The translations under genes and the position numbers were made by a program. 64,000 bases of DNA, taken from positions 372,001 through 436,000 of the forward strand of contig CAWVIZ010000014.1 of the NCBI GenBank assembly GCA_963929535.1, in the 5' to 3' direction. Of this stretch, positions 36,587-45,378 are shown piece by piece. The first letter of the stretch is position 1; every line of letters starts with the position of its first letter. The notes beneath the pieces are model-generated. The model was not told the DNA's origin. It saw nothing but the letters and a program-made list of their open reading frames with translations, and did not search any database. The DNA comes from Pullilachnospira sp963929535. Lineage in GTDB: Bacteria; Bacillota; Clostridia; Lachnospirales; Lachnospiraceae.

Positions 36587-36628
36587 GTGACAGTGAAACG
36601 GAAAAGCAGAAGGATTTAAACTGAACGG
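36587..36628 (+). repeat. Dispersed imperfect palindrome, copy 5 (diverged)
   Basis: GTGACAGTGAAACGGAAAAG, then AGAAGGATTTAAACTGAACGGT. It matches the family in the first 11 bases and in the CTGAAC arm, with an enlarged middle. It lies in the 489-nt gap upstream of the ppdK promoter; the rest of that gap holds the terminator and promoter. Confidence 0.5.
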
Positions 36629-36711
36629 TCAAAAGGATCTGCTTTCATAACCGGCAGGGATTACTGAAAAGTAAGTTTTAAAGAGGTTTTGCAAGAGTTT
36701 CCGGAATTGGC

Positions 36712-36740
36712 TTGACTATATTTGGGATTTTGAGTACAAT
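36712..36740 (+). promoter_or_regulatory. Promoter of ppdK
   Basis: TTGACT (36712-36717), a 17-bp spacer and TACAAT (36735-36740). An untranslated leader of about 100 nt follows, with TAGGAGGAAG as ribosome site. Confidence 0.8.
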
Positions 36741-36849
36741 TATGCTATACGAGTGCCTAACGGCATGAGTGGAAATGTCTGACAGTTTTTCCTGAGAACT
36801 GTGAGATATTTTGGAAACAAACTATACTTTTTAGGAGGAAGTAAAGAAA

Positions 36850-39480
36850 ATGGCAAAATGGGTTTACTTATTTAGTGAAGGTAATGCCAACATGAGAAAC
36901 CTGTTAGGCGGAAAAGGCGCAAACCTGGCCGAGATGACCAATCTGGGCATGCCGATTCCACAGGGTTTCACCGTGACAACGGAAGCTTGTACTGACTACT
37001 ACAACAACGGCAAGAAGATTTCTGAGGAAATTCAGGGACAGATCTTTGAGGCGCTGGCTGAGCTGGAGAAGATCCAGGGAAAGACCTTTGGCGATACGGA
37101 AGATCCGCTTCTGGTTTCTGTTCGTTCCGGTGCAAGAGCATCCATGCCGGGTATGATGGACACGATCCTGAACCTGGGTCTGAACGACGTTGCAGTAGAA
37201 GGTTTTGCTAAAAAGACCGGCAACCCGAGATTTGCATACGATTCCTACAGACGTTTTATCCAGATGTATTCTGACGTTGTTATGGAAGTTCCCAAGTCCT
37301 TCTTCGAGAAGATCATCGATGAAGTAAAAGAGGCAAAGGGCGTTCATTACGACACAGAGCTGACTGTTGATGACTTAAAAGAGCTGGTTAAGAGATTCAA
37401 AGCTGTTTACTCCGAGGAGATGAACGGCGAGGAATTCCCGCAGGATCCCAAGGAGCAGCTGCTGGGAGCAGTAAAAGCTGTATTCCGTTCCTGGGACAAC
37501 CCGCGTGCTATCGTATACCGCCGTATGAACGACATCCCGGGCGACTGGGGAACCGCTGTTAACGTACAGGCCATGGTATTCGGTAACATGGGAGACACCT
37601 CCGGTACAGGTGTTGCCTTCACACGTAACCCCTCCACAGGCGAAAAAGGTATCTTTGGTGAGTATCTGATCAACGCACAGGGCGAGGATGTTGTTGCCGG
37701 TGTTCGTACACCGCAGCCCATCAGCAAACTGGCTGAGGATCTGCCGAAGTGCTACAAACAGTTCATGGAACTGGCTATGAAACTTGAAAACCATTACCGC
37801 GACATGCAGGATATGGAGTTCACCATTCAGGAGGGTAAACTGTACTTCCTGCAGACCCGTAACGGTAAGAGAACCGCTCCGGCAGCCATTCAGATCGCCT
37901 GCGACCTGGTAGACGAGGGAATGATCACTCCGGAAGAGGCAGTTTGCCGTATCGAAGCCAAATCTCTGGATCAGCTGCTGCATCCCACCTTTGATGCCGC
38001 TGCTCTGAAAGAGGGAGAGGTAATCGGAAGCGCTCTGCCCGCATCTCCGGGAGCCGGCGCCGGTAAAGTTTACTTCACCGCTGAGGAAGCAAAAGCTGCT
38101 CACGAGAAAGGTGAAAGAGTTATCCTGGTTCGTCTGGAGACATCTCCGGAGGATATCGAGGGTATGCACGCATCTGAGGGTATCCTGACCGTTCGCGGCG
38201 GTATGACCTCTCACGCAGCCGTAGTTGCCCGTGGTATGGGAACCTGCTGTGTATCCGGATGCGGCGAGATCAAAATCAACGAGGAAGAGAAATGGTTCAC
38301 TCTGGGCGGATATACCTTCCATGAGGGAGACTACATTTCTCTGGACGGAACAACCGGTAAGATCTACAAAGGCGACATCAAGACCGTTGAGGCTTCCGTA
38401 GGCGGAAACTTCGGACGTATCATGAGATGGGCCGATCAGTTCCGTAAACTGCAGGTTCGTACCAATGCTGATACACCGGCAGATACCGAGAACGCTGTAA
38501 AACTGGGTGCTGAAGGTATCGGTCTGTGCCGTACCGAGCATATGTTCTTCAACGAGGATCGTATTCCGAAGATCCGTAAGATGATCCTGTCCGACACTGT
38601 TGAGCAGAGAGAGGCTGCGCTGAATGAGCTGATCCCGTTCCAGAAAGAGGACTTCAAGGCTATGTACAAAGCTCTGAAAGGCCGTCCGATGACTGTTCGT
38701 TATCTGGATCCGCCGCTTCATGAGTTCGTACCCACCGATCCGGAAGACATCAAAGCTCTGGCAGAAGATATGGGTCTGACCCCGGAAGAGGTTCAGGCAC
38801 GCTGCGACGAGCTGCACGAGTTCAACCCGATGATGGGTCATCGTGGATGCCGTCTGGCTGTAACCTATCCGGAAATCGCCAAGATGCAGACGAGAGCCGT
38901 TATCGAGGCTGCCATTGAGGTGAAGGAAGAGATGGGCTATGACATCGTTCCCGAGATCATGATCCCGCTGGTTGGCGAGAAGAAAGAGCTGAAGTTCGTG
39001 AAGGATGTTGTGGTTGCAACTGCTGAGGAAGTTATGAAGGAAAAAGGCGAGTACATCAACTACCATATCGGTACGATGATCGAGATTCCGCGTGCCGCTC
39101 TGACCGCTGATGAGATCGCTGAGGAAGCTGAGTTCTTCTCCTTCGGAACCAACGACCTGACACAGATGACCTTCGGATTCTCCCGCGATGACGCCGGAAA
39201 ATTCCTGGGTGCTTACTATGACAACAAGATTTATGAGTCTGATCCGTTTGCAAAACTGGATCAGAATGGTGTTGGAAAGCTGGTTGAGATGGCTGCAAAG
39301 AAGGGCCGTTCCACCAACCCGACACTGAAGATGGGTATCTGCGGCGAGCACGGCGGAGATCCCAGCTCTGTAGAGTTCTGCCACAAGGTTGGACTGAACT
39401 ATGTATCCTGCTCACCGTTCCGTGTACCGATCGCAAGACTGGCCGCGGCACAGGCAGCGCTGAACAATCCGACCAAATAA
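36850..39480 (+). CDS. ppdK: Pyruvate, phosphate dikinase
   Basis: Interconverts PEP + AMP + PPi and pyruvate + ATP + Pi. It is 876 aa, typical of bacterial PPDK. The nucleotide-binding domain includes GGKGANLAEMTNLGMPIP and TGVAFTRNPSTGEKG. The mobile phosphohistidine domain has GGMTSHAAVVARGMG with the catalytic His at 455. The C-terminal PEP barrel shows LCRTEHMF, MIEIPRAAL, FSFGTNDLTQM and MGICGEHGGDP with the catalytic Cys. Codon use is biased like that of PFOR, indicating high expression. It has its own promoter and terminator. In the glycolytic direction it would yield ATP from PPi and complement the PPi-type phosphofructokinase just upstream. Confidence 0.97.
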   Translation: MAKWVYLFSEGNANMRNLLGGKGANLAEMTNLGMPIPQGFTVTTEACTDYYNNGKKISEEIQGQIFEALAELEKIQGKTFGDTEDPLLVSVRSGARASMPGMMDTILNLGLNDVAVEGFAKKTGNPRFAYDSYRRFIQMYSDVVMEVPKSFFEKIIDEVKEAKGVHYDTELTVDDLKELVKRFKAVYSEEMNGEEFPQDPKEQLLGAVKAVFRSWDNPRAIVYRRMNDIPGDWGTAVNVQAMVFGNMGDTSGTGVAFTRNPSTGEKGIFGEYLINAQGEDVVAGVRTPQPISKLAEDLPKCYKQFMELAMKLENHYRDMQDMEFTIQEGKLYFLQTRNGKRTAPAAIQIACDLVDEGMITPEEAVCRIEAKSLDQLLHPTFDAAALKEGEVIGSALPASPGAGAGKVYFTAEEAKAAHEKGERVILVRLETSPEDIEGMHASEGILTVRGGMTSHAAVVARGMGTCCVSGCGEIKINEEEKWFTLGGYTFHEGDYISLDGTTGKIYKGDIKTVEASVGGNFGRIMRWADQFRKLQVRTNADTPADTENAVKLGAEGIGLCRTEHMFFNEDRIPKIRKMILSDTVEQREAALNELIPFQKEDFKAMYKALKGRPMTVRYLDPPLHEFVPTDPEDIKALAEDMGLTPEEVQARCDELHEFNPMMGHRGCRLAVTYPEIAKMQTRAVIEAAIEVKEEMGYDIVPEIMIPLVGEKKELKFVKDVVVATAEEVMKEKGEYINYHIGTMIEIPRAALTADEIAEEAEFFSFGTNDLTQMTFGFSRDDAGKFLGAYYDNKIYESDPFAKLDQNGVGKLVEMAAKKGRSTNPTLKMGICGEHGGDPSSVEFCHKVGLNYVSCSPFRVPIARLAAAQAALNNPTK

Positions 39481-39497
39481 TTGAACAAAAGAGCACA

Positions 39498-39526
39498 AAA
39501 AGGGAAGCGTTACGCTTCCCTTTTTT
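39498..39526 (+). terminator. Rho-independent terminator after ppdK
   Basis: GGGAAGCG/CGCTTCCC stem flanked by A and T runs (AAAA before, TTTTTT after). Confidence 0.9.
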
Positions 39527-39609
39527 GCATTCCTTTAGAGATTTTAATTCAGCTGAATGCGCGGTTTCCGGTATGACATAACGGACAGTCGGCCGTATCA
39601 AAGCGGCAG

Positions 39610-40017
39610 CTATTCCAGCAGCTGGTTGATGGAAGAGGCGGCTTTTTTGGTGTTGAAATAAAAGCCTGTATGAATGAGGAGCATGGCTCCGATATAGATC
39701 AGAGTGGCCAGCGTCAGGGTTTCCTGGCGAAAGCCGAACCAGTTTCCCAGGTGCGCGAACAGCAGCATTACCGGATAGAGACAGATCAGCTCGAAAAGAA
39801 AATACAGAGTATAGCTGCGGAAGGGAATTTTTCCGATCAGCAGATCCAGAAGACGGCATGCAGCTATAAACAGAAAGAGCTGCAGGAAAAACACAGGGGC
39901 TATCCTTTGGGCCGAATCAGATAAAAATACCAGGAGAGAGCAGACAAGACAGGCCAGACCAAAGGTTTCCGCAGTAACATGAAAATAGTTTTTCAAAATG
40001 TTGTTGAAACGATTCAT
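39610..40017 (-). CDS. DUF3021 family membrane protein
   Basis: Small integral membrane protein (135 aa, four predicted segments: FGLACLVCSLLVFLSD, IAPVFFLQLFLFIAACRLL, FLFELICLYPVMLLFAHLG, LATLIYIGAMLLIHTGFYF). It fits DUF3021, which is regularly encoded next to a small LytTR DNA-binding protein; the LytTR gene is indeed 92 nt upstream on the same strand. In that known pairing the membrane protein is thought to modulate the regulator. Biochemical function is not established. The gene is convergent with ppdK. Confidence 0.8.
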   Translation of the reverse strand: MNRFNNILKNYFHVTAETFGLACLVCSLLVFLSDSAQRIAPVFFLQLFLFIAACRLLDLLIGKIPFRSYTLYFLFELICLYPVMLLFAHLGNWFGFRQETLTLATLIYIGAMLLIHTGFYFNTKKAASSINQLLE

Positions 40018-40109
40018 AAAGGTTCTCCTTTCATACTGGTGAGCAGCTTTTTATGCTGCCATTCAAAGACTGCAGCTGTCTTTTTTGACAGCGGGGATGG
40101 ACGCAGCCG

Positions 40110-40574
40110 TCAATAAGGTGCGGTGCCGTCAGGAGAAAACTGATGCAGCTTCTCACGAAGGATGGGAATAAAGCTGCGGGAGATCAGCAAATTTTCTCCA
40201 TTGTCCATGACTGCCAGCATCCGGTGATTGACGTAAGGACGGACGCAGGTCAGATGGAGGATATTCAGAAGACAGGTCCTGCTGATCCGAACAAAGGAAG
40301 TATGGCTCAGTTTCTGCTCCAATTCCCCAAGGGATTGCCGGCAGGTATAGGTGGATTGGCTGCCGTAGACAAAGGTGGTTCGATCCACAGTTTCCAGATA
40401 CAGGATAGAGTCCAGGGGCAGCTGGTAGGTAGCCGTATCCTTTCGGACCTCCAGGGAAAAGGTATATCTGCGGATCATTTCCACCAGGCGGTTAAGGCCC
40501 GGATCCAGGTGAGGGCAGTTGATGATGATCTCTGTATCTGAAAGCTGCATATTCTCGTTGACAGTTATTTTCAA
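40110..40574 (-). CDS. LytTR-domain transcriptional regulator
   Basis: DNA-binding protein (154 aa) lacking a receiver domain; the LytTR domain covers about residues 45-150 (ILYLETVDRTTFVYG, LGELEQKLSHTSFVRISRTC, VRPYVNHRMLAVMDNGENLLISR). The start is a TTG at 40574, because AAGGAGGTG ends 8 nt upstream on the minus strand; the longer ATG-initiated frame to 40646 has no RBS. It is paired with the DUF3021 membrane protein downstream, a recurrent two-gene module that usually autoregulates. No direct repeats typical of LytTR boxes were identified with confidence upstream. Confidence 0.82.
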   Translation of the reverse strand: MKITVNENMQLSDTEIIINCPHLDPGLNRLVEMIRRYTFSLEVRKDTATYQLPLDSILYLETVDRTTFVYGSQSTYTCRQSLGELEQKLSHTSFVRISRTCLLNILHLTCVRPYVNHRMLAVMDNGENLLISRSFIPILREKLHQFSPDGTAPY

Positions 40575-40807
40575 AAAATTCACCTCCTTGTTCCGTTCTG
40601 AAAGGATCATATCACGATATTTTTCTGAAAACAATCGAAATTGCACGAAATACCCTGGAGAGGAACCGAAATGCCATGGGAGGAGCGGGAAGAAGGCCTC
40701 CGTCGTTTTTACAGCGGCTGCAGACAGTGCAGGCTGGCGCGGCCTGTTTTACCATTTCGCTGATGGGTGAATTGTCACAGGAAATTTCAGGAAATTGAAA
40801 ATAGGAC

Positions 40808-40836
40808 TTGAAAAATACCCCATGGGGGTATATAAT
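40808..40836 (+). promoter_or_regulatory. Copper-responsive promoter with CsoR operator
   Basis: TTGAAA (40808-40813), a 17-bp spacer and TATAAT (40831-40836). The spacer is almost filled by the palindrome ATACCCC-ATG-GGGGTAT (40815-40831), the classic CsoR-box layout. CsoR bound there would block RNA polymerase; copper should release it. It drives csoR-copA. Confidence 0.88.
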
Positions 40837-40861
40837 GCTCTCAGAAAGAGAGGTGTGGAGA

Positions 40862-41281
40862 ATGGAAAAAGAGAAACGATCCTGCTGCCACAATCCGGCA
40901 TCGGAAGGCTGTCCGGATCTGGAACAATGTCCGGAGCGTGCCCGTTGTCCGGAACTGGGAGATGGAGCAGAAGGACAGGAGTGTGAAAAGACGATCTGCT
41001 GTCATAAGAAAAAACAGCGGTCAGAAAAAGAATATAAAGATCTGATCAACCGGCTGAGCCGGATTGAGGGCCAGGTCAGGGGAATCCGAAAGATGGTGGA
41101 GAGCGATGCGTACTGTACGGATATTCTGGTGCAGGTTTCTGCTGTGAACGCTGCACTGAACAGTTTCAATAAGGTGCTTCTGGCAAATCATATCCGCACC
41201 TGTGTGGCCGATGATATCCGAGCGGGGAAGGACACCACCATCGAAGAGCTGGTGACTACCCTGCAGAAGGTGATGAAGTAG
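40862..41281 (+). CDS. csoR: CsoR-type copper-sensing repressor with Cys-rich N-terminus
   Basis: Small all-helical metal-sensing repressor of the CsoR/RcnR family (139 aa). The family core starts at about residue 54 (INRLSRIEGQVRGIRKMVE). The Cu(I) ligands are present: Cys in DAYCTDILVQ, and His and Cys in LLANHIRTCVADD. In front of the core is an unusual Cys-rich extension of about 50 residues (CCHNPASEGCPDLEQCPE, CPELGD, ICCHKKK), which may hold extra copper or zinc. AGAGGTGTGGAG precedes the ATG at 40862. The operator overlaps its own promoter and copA follows after 12 nt, so this is an autoregulated copper-efflux operon. Confidence 0.9.
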   Translation: MEKEKRSCCHNPASEGCPDLEQCPERARCPELGDGAEGQECEKTICCHKKKQRSEKEYKDLINRLSRIEGQVRGIRKMVESDAYCTDILVQVSAVNAALNSFNKVLLANHIRTCVADDIRAGKDTTIEELVTTLQKVMK

Positions 41282-41293
41282 GAGGTATACTGT

Positions 41294-43981
41294 ATGGAAC
41301 AATATAACGTAACGGGGATGAGCTGCGCTGCCTGCAGCGCCCGGGTGGAGAAAGCGGTTTCCAAAGTCCCGGGGGTAACATCCTGCACCGTTAGTCTGCT
41401 GACCAATTCCATGGGTGTGGAGGGGACCGCAAGTCCGGAGGCGATCATCGCGGCAGTGGAGGAGGCGGGGTACGGAGCGTCAGAGAAGGTAAAAGCGGCG
41501 GAAGACCGGGGAAAGGGATCCGCAGCTGCCGCAGGAGAGGAGATGCTGAAGGACAGGGAGACACCGGTGCTGAAGAGAAGGCTGATCGCATCGCTGTGTT
41601 TTCTCATCCCTCTGATGTATTTTTCCATGGGACATATGATGTGGAACTGGCCTGTGCCGGATTTTCTGGAGGGGAATCATGTGGCCATGGGACTGATCCA
41701 GATGACCCTTACCGTGATCATCATGGTCATCAATCAGAAATTTTTTATCAGCGGATTCCGGAGCCTGCTGCACAGAGCTCCCAATATGGATACACTGGTG
41801 GCCCTGGGGTCCGGCGCTTCCTTTGTGTACAGCATGTATGCGCTGTTTGCCATGACGGATGCCCAGATGCGGCAGGACGCGGCAGGTGTCATGTCTTATA
41901 TGCATGAATTTTATTTTGAGTCCGCTGCCATGATCCTGACACTGATCACGGTGGGAAAGATGCTGGAGGCCCGTTCCAAGGGCAGGACCACAGACGCTCT
42001 CAAGAGCCTGATGAAGCTGGCTCCCAAAACCGCCACAGTCCTTCGGGACGGATCGGAGGTGGAGGTGGGCATCGAGCAGGTGCGAAAGGGAGATATATTT
42101 GTGGTGAGACCCGGGGAGAATATACCCGTGGATGGTATCGTGCTGGAAGGGACCAGCGCGGTAAATGAGTCGGCGCTGACGGGAGAAAGTATACCCGTGG
42201 ACAAGAAGGCCGGAGATCAGGTTTCGGCGGCTACGGTGAATCAGTCGGGATTTATCCGCTGCGAAGCCACCCGGGTGGGTGAGGACACCACTCTTTCCCA
42301 GATCATTCAGATGGTCAGCGATGCGGCGGCCACCAAGGCTCCCATTGCCAAGGTGGCGGACCGGGTATCGGGGGTTTTTGTGCCAGCGGTGATTGCCATT
42401 GCGATGGTGACGATCCTGGTCTGGCTGTTGGCCGGACAGACGGTGGGATTTGCCCTTTCCAGAGGAATTGCGGTTCTGGTGATCAGCTGTCCCTGCGCGC
42501 TGGGGCTTGCCACTCCGGTGGCCATTATGGTAGGCAATGGAATGGGCGCCAAGCATGGAATCATGTTTAAGACTGCTGTCTCCCTGGAAGAAACGGGGAA
42601 GATGCAGATTGTAGCGCTTGACAAGACGGGAACCATCACCAGCGGCCAGCCCAGGGTGACGGATATGATCCCGGCTCCCGGTATCAGCCGGGAGGAGCTG
42701 CTGAGACTGGCCAGCGCCCTGGAAAGAAAGAGCGAGCATCCCCTGTCCCGGGCCGTGCTTCTGCAGGCCCAGGGGCAGGGAATCGGGAAGGATGCGGAAG
42801 TGGAGGATTTTCAGGCGGTTCCCGGAAACGGACTTTCCGGACGGTATCAGGGAGCGCAGCTTGCAGGCGGTAATCTGAAATTTATCGGCCGTCAGGCCAG
42901 CATTTCCCCGGAAATGCAGAGGCAGTCGGAGACTCTGGCTGAGGACGGCAAGACGCCGCTGTTTTTCGCCAGGGACGGAAAGCTGATCGGGATCATCGCT
43001 GTGGCGGATGTGATCAAGGAGGACAGTCCCCAGGCGGTAAAGGAACTGCAGGATATGGGAATCCGGGTGGTAATGCTCACCGGAGACAACGAGCGGACAG
43101 CCCGGGCCATCGGCCGGCAGGCCGGGGTGGACCAGGTGATCGCCGGTGTTCTTCCCGAGGGGAAAGAAAGCGTGATCCGGGAATTGAAAAAGCTGGGTAA
43201 GGTGGCCATGGTAGGTGACGGGATCAATGATGCGCCGGCTCTTACCAGGGCGGATATGGGGATTGCCATCGGAGCGGGTACGGATATCGCCATCGACGCG
43301 GCAGATGTGGTACTGATGAAGAGCCGTCTGAGTGACGTGCCGGCGGCCATCCGGCTGAGCCGGGCCACACTCCGGAATATCCATGAGAACCTGTTCTGGG
43401 CATTTATCTATAATGTGATCGGAATTCCGCTGGCGGCGGGCGTATGGTATCCGCTGCTGGGCTGGAAGCTGAATCCCATGTTCGGGGCGGCAGCCATGAG
43501 TCTTTCCAGCTTCTGTGTGGTGACCAATGCGCTGCGGCTGAACCTGTTTAAAATGCACGACGGCAGCCATGACCATAAGAGGAAAAAGAATATGGTGCCG
43601 CTGGAGGAAATTGCCGCTCTTGCCGCCAGGGCGGGAATAAGAGCGGAAAATGGGAGCGCCTGCCCGGCAGACTGCCGGATCGGACAGGCAGAAACGACTG
43701 GAAATGTACCGCGGACTTTCGGAACGGGAGCGGCGGATACAGATAAAAAAGAAAAACAGGAGGATGGAACCATGACGAAAACCATGAAAATTGAAGGCAT
43801 GATGTGCGGGCACTGTGAGGCCAGAGTAAAGAAGGCGCTGGAAGCGCTGGATCAGGTTCAGGAAGCTCAGGTAAGCCACGAGGCGGGAACCGCGGTGGTG
43901 ACTCTGAGCGGCGATGTGACCGATGAGGTGCTGAAAAAAGCAGTGGAGGACCAGGATTATAAGGTGCTGGAGATCGCGTAA
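41294..43981 (+). CDS. copA: Copper-exporting P1B-type ATPase with C-terminal CopZ-like domain
   Basis: Membrane Cu(I) efflux pump (895 aa). It has an N-terminal heavy-metal-associated domain (GMSCAACSARVEKA, residues 8-21), a membrane domain with the CPC metal site (SCPCALGLATP, near 399-401), the TGES actuator loop (NESALTGES), the phosphorylation site DKTGTIT (Asp near 443), and the hinge VGDGINDAPAL. After the last membrane pair there is a 75-residue hydrophilic linker and then a second complete metal-binding domain (MKIEGMMCGHCEARVKKA, from about 831). A perfect ribosome site and ATG lie inside the gene just before this last domain. GGAGG lies before the start at 41294. Confidence 0.95.
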   Translation: MEQYNVTGMSCAACSARVEKAVSKVPGVTSCTVSLLTNSMGVEGTASPEAIIAAVEEAGYGASEKVKAAEDRGKGSAAAAGEEMLKDRETPVLKRRLIASLCFLIPLMYFSMGHMMWNWPVPDFLEGNHVAMGLIQMTLTVIIMVINQKFFISGFRSLLHRAPNMDTLVALGSGASFVYSMYALFAMTDAQMRQDAAGVMSYMHEFYFESAAMILTLITVGKMLEARSKGRTTDALKSLMKLAPKTATVLRDGSEVEVGIEQVRKGDIFVVRPGENIPVDGIVLEGTSAVNESALTGESIPVDKKAGDQVSAATVNQSGFIRCEATRVGEDTTLSQIIQMVSDAAATKAPIAKVADRVSGVFVPAVIAIAMVTILVWLLAGQTVGFALSRGIAVLVISCPCALGLATPVAIMVGNGMGAKHGIMFKTAVSLEETGKMQIVALDKTGTITSGQPRVTDMIPAPGISREELLRLASALERKSEHPLSRAVLLQAQGQGIGKDAEVEDFQAVPGNGLSGRYQGAQLAGGNLKFIGRQASISPEMQRQSETLAEDGKTPLFFARDGKLIGIIAVADVIKEDSPQAVKELQDMGIRVVMLTGDNERTARAIGRQAGVDQVIAGVLPEGKESVIRELKKLGKVAMVGDGINDAPALTRADMGIAIGAGTDIAIDAADVVLMKSRLSDVPAAIRLSRATLRNIHENLFWAFIYNVIGIPLAAGVWYPLLGWKLNPMFGAAAMSLSSFCVVTNALRLNLFKMHDGSHDHKRKKNMVPLEEIAALAARAGIRAENGSACPADCRIGQAETTGNVPRTFGTGAADTDKKEKQEDGTMTKTMKIEGMMCGHCEARVKKALEALDQVQEAQVSHEAGTAVVTLSGDVTDEVLKKAVEDQDYKVLEIA
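43772..43981 (+). CDS. copZ: Possible internally started CopZ copper chaperone (in frame with copA)
   Basis: The final 69 codons of copA form a complete CopZ-like ferredoxin-fold domain with the metal motif MMCGHCEAR. Directly upstream inside the coding frame are AGGAGG (43758-43763) and, 8 nt later, ATG (43772). That is as good a start site as any in the window. Either this is an old separate copZ fused to copA by loss of a stop, or both the fusion and a free chaperone are made from one gene. Which is true cannot be read from the sequence. Confidence 0.45.
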   Translation: MTKTMKIEGMMCGHCEARVKKALEALDQVQEAQVSHEAGTAVVTLSGDVTDEVLKKAVEDQDYKVLEIA

Positions 43982-44000
43982 GCGGTTCTCTGAACAGGGG

Positions 44001-44041
44001 GCCGGACGGTTTCGGGATGCTATCGAAAACGTCCGGCTTTT
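44001..44041 (+). terminator. Rho-independent terminator after copA
   Basis: GCCGGACG...TTTCG pairs with CGAAA...CGTCCGGC around a 9-nt loop, followed by TTTTG. Confidence 0.75.
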
Positions 44042-44175
44042 GCTGTCCAGGTAAGAAAAACAATTATGGAAGATCGGTCCGGCGGCAGATGGTTGGGGAT
44101 TGATACCTGGATGCCGGATACACTGTCCGCCTTAAGGTTCATAAGAATAAAAATATGCAGAAGGGAGTTTTGAAA

Positions 44176-45093
44176 ATGAAGACAATGAAGCTGGGAAAGA
44201 GTAATCTGGAGGTGTCCGAGATCGGTCTGGGGTGCATGCGGATCACGGGCTTTGGATCAAAGGCGGAGGTGCGCAGCCTGATCGATACGGCGATGGATCA
44301 GGGGATCAACTTCTTTGACCATGCGGATATTTACGCGGGCGGTGAAGCAGAGGCAGTTTTCGGCGAAGCGGCAGCGGATATTCCCCGTGAGAAGATGATT
44401 CTTCAGACAAAGTGTGGGATCCATCCCGGAACCAGCTATGATTTTTCCAAAGAGCATATTCTGAAATCCGTGGAAGGAAGCCTGAAGCGGCTGAAGACGG
44501 ATTATGTGGATGTGCTTCTGCTGCACCGCCCGGATACGCTGATGGAGCCGGAAGAGGTGGCGGAAGCTTTCGAGACACTGGAAAAACAGGGAAAAGTGCG
44601 GTATTTCGGCGTCAGCAATGAGAACGCCATGCAGATGGAGCTGCTGAACCATTACTGCGGCGGAAGGATCGTGGCGGATCAGCTGCAGTTCTCCATTGCC
44701 CATTGTGATATCATCGATTCCGGACTGAATGTGAACGTACATAATGACGCGGGCACCAACCGGGACGGAGGCGTGCTGGAATACTGCCGGCTGAAGAATA
44801 TTACAATCCAGGCCTGGTCTCCGTTTCAGTATGGAATGTTTGAAGGCGTGTTCCTGGGAAGTGAGAAATTCCCGGAACTGAATAAGCTGATCGGGGAGCT
44901 GGCCAAGAAATATCAGGTGACGGACAATGCCATCGCGGTGGCATGGATTCTGCGGCACCCGGCGCGGATTCAGACGATTGTGGGAAGTACCAACAAGAAG
45001 AGAGTGGAGGATATCTGCAAGGCTTCGGATGTGAGACTTACCAGAGAAGAATGGTACGCGCTGTATATGGCGGCAGGAAAACAGCTGCCGTGA
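44176..45093 (+). CDS. Aldo/keto reductase
   Basis: Soluble NADPH-dependent oxidoreductase with a TIM-barrel fold (305 aa), close in layout to the YdhF-type branch. The catalytic tetrad is visible: Asp and Tyr in FDHADIYAGG, Lys in LQTKCGIHPG, His in VLLLHRPDTL. Cofactor-binding segments WSPFQYG and IVGSTNKKRVEDI are near the C-terminus. The start at 44176 has GAAGGGAG upstream; the in-frame ATG at 44155 lies ahead of that site. It is alone between terminators. The substrate is not evident; many relatives reduce small aldehydes, ketones or sugars. Confidence 0.9.
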   Translation: MKTMKLGKSNLEVSEIGLGCMRITGFGSKAEVRSLIDTAMDQGINFFDHADIYAGGEAEAVFGEAAADIPREKMILQTKCGIHPGTSYDFSKEHILKSVEGSLKRLKTDYVDVLLLHRPDTLMEPEEVAEAFETLEKQGKVRYFGVSNENAMQMELLNHYCGGRIVADQLQFSIAHCDIIDSGLNVNVHNDAGTNRDGGVLEYCRLKNITIQAWSPFQYGMFEGVFLGSEKFPELNKLIGELAKKYQVTDNAIAVAWILRHPARIQTIVGSTNKKRVEDICKASDVRLTREEWYALYMAAGKQLP

Positions 45094-45248
45094 GAATGAG
45101 ACGCAGGGGGAGAATTGGCGGCGGCTTGAGAGGATTTGAGGGGCTTTGATGGCATCTGCTGGTTTCTGCCTCTATGCATCTCTGCGTCTCTGCGGGTGAT
45201 TTGGATTTGAAAAGTTGAGAGTGAAGAGAAGACAGGAAGGCAGGCGGG

Positions 45249-45305
45249 AAAAGAGCCGGACTTTGCGGGAGTGATATGCTTCAGGCGGGGGACGGCTCTT
45301 TTTTT
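45249..45305 (+). terminator. Rho-independent terminator
   Basis: AAAAGAGCCG (45249-45258) pairs with CGGCTCTTTT (45293-45302), with a long loop and a T run. Confidence 0.7.
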
Positions 45306-45378
45306 GATGGGATGATAGGAGGAAGAAGAGTGAGGGGAGAATCAGCGGATGACTAATAGGGCCATTTAATTGGCTCTG

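Noticed and set aside
36225..36590. Short frame across the phosphofructokinase terminator
   Set aside because: It starts inside the phosphofructokinase gene in another frame, covers a terminator hairpin, and has no motif.
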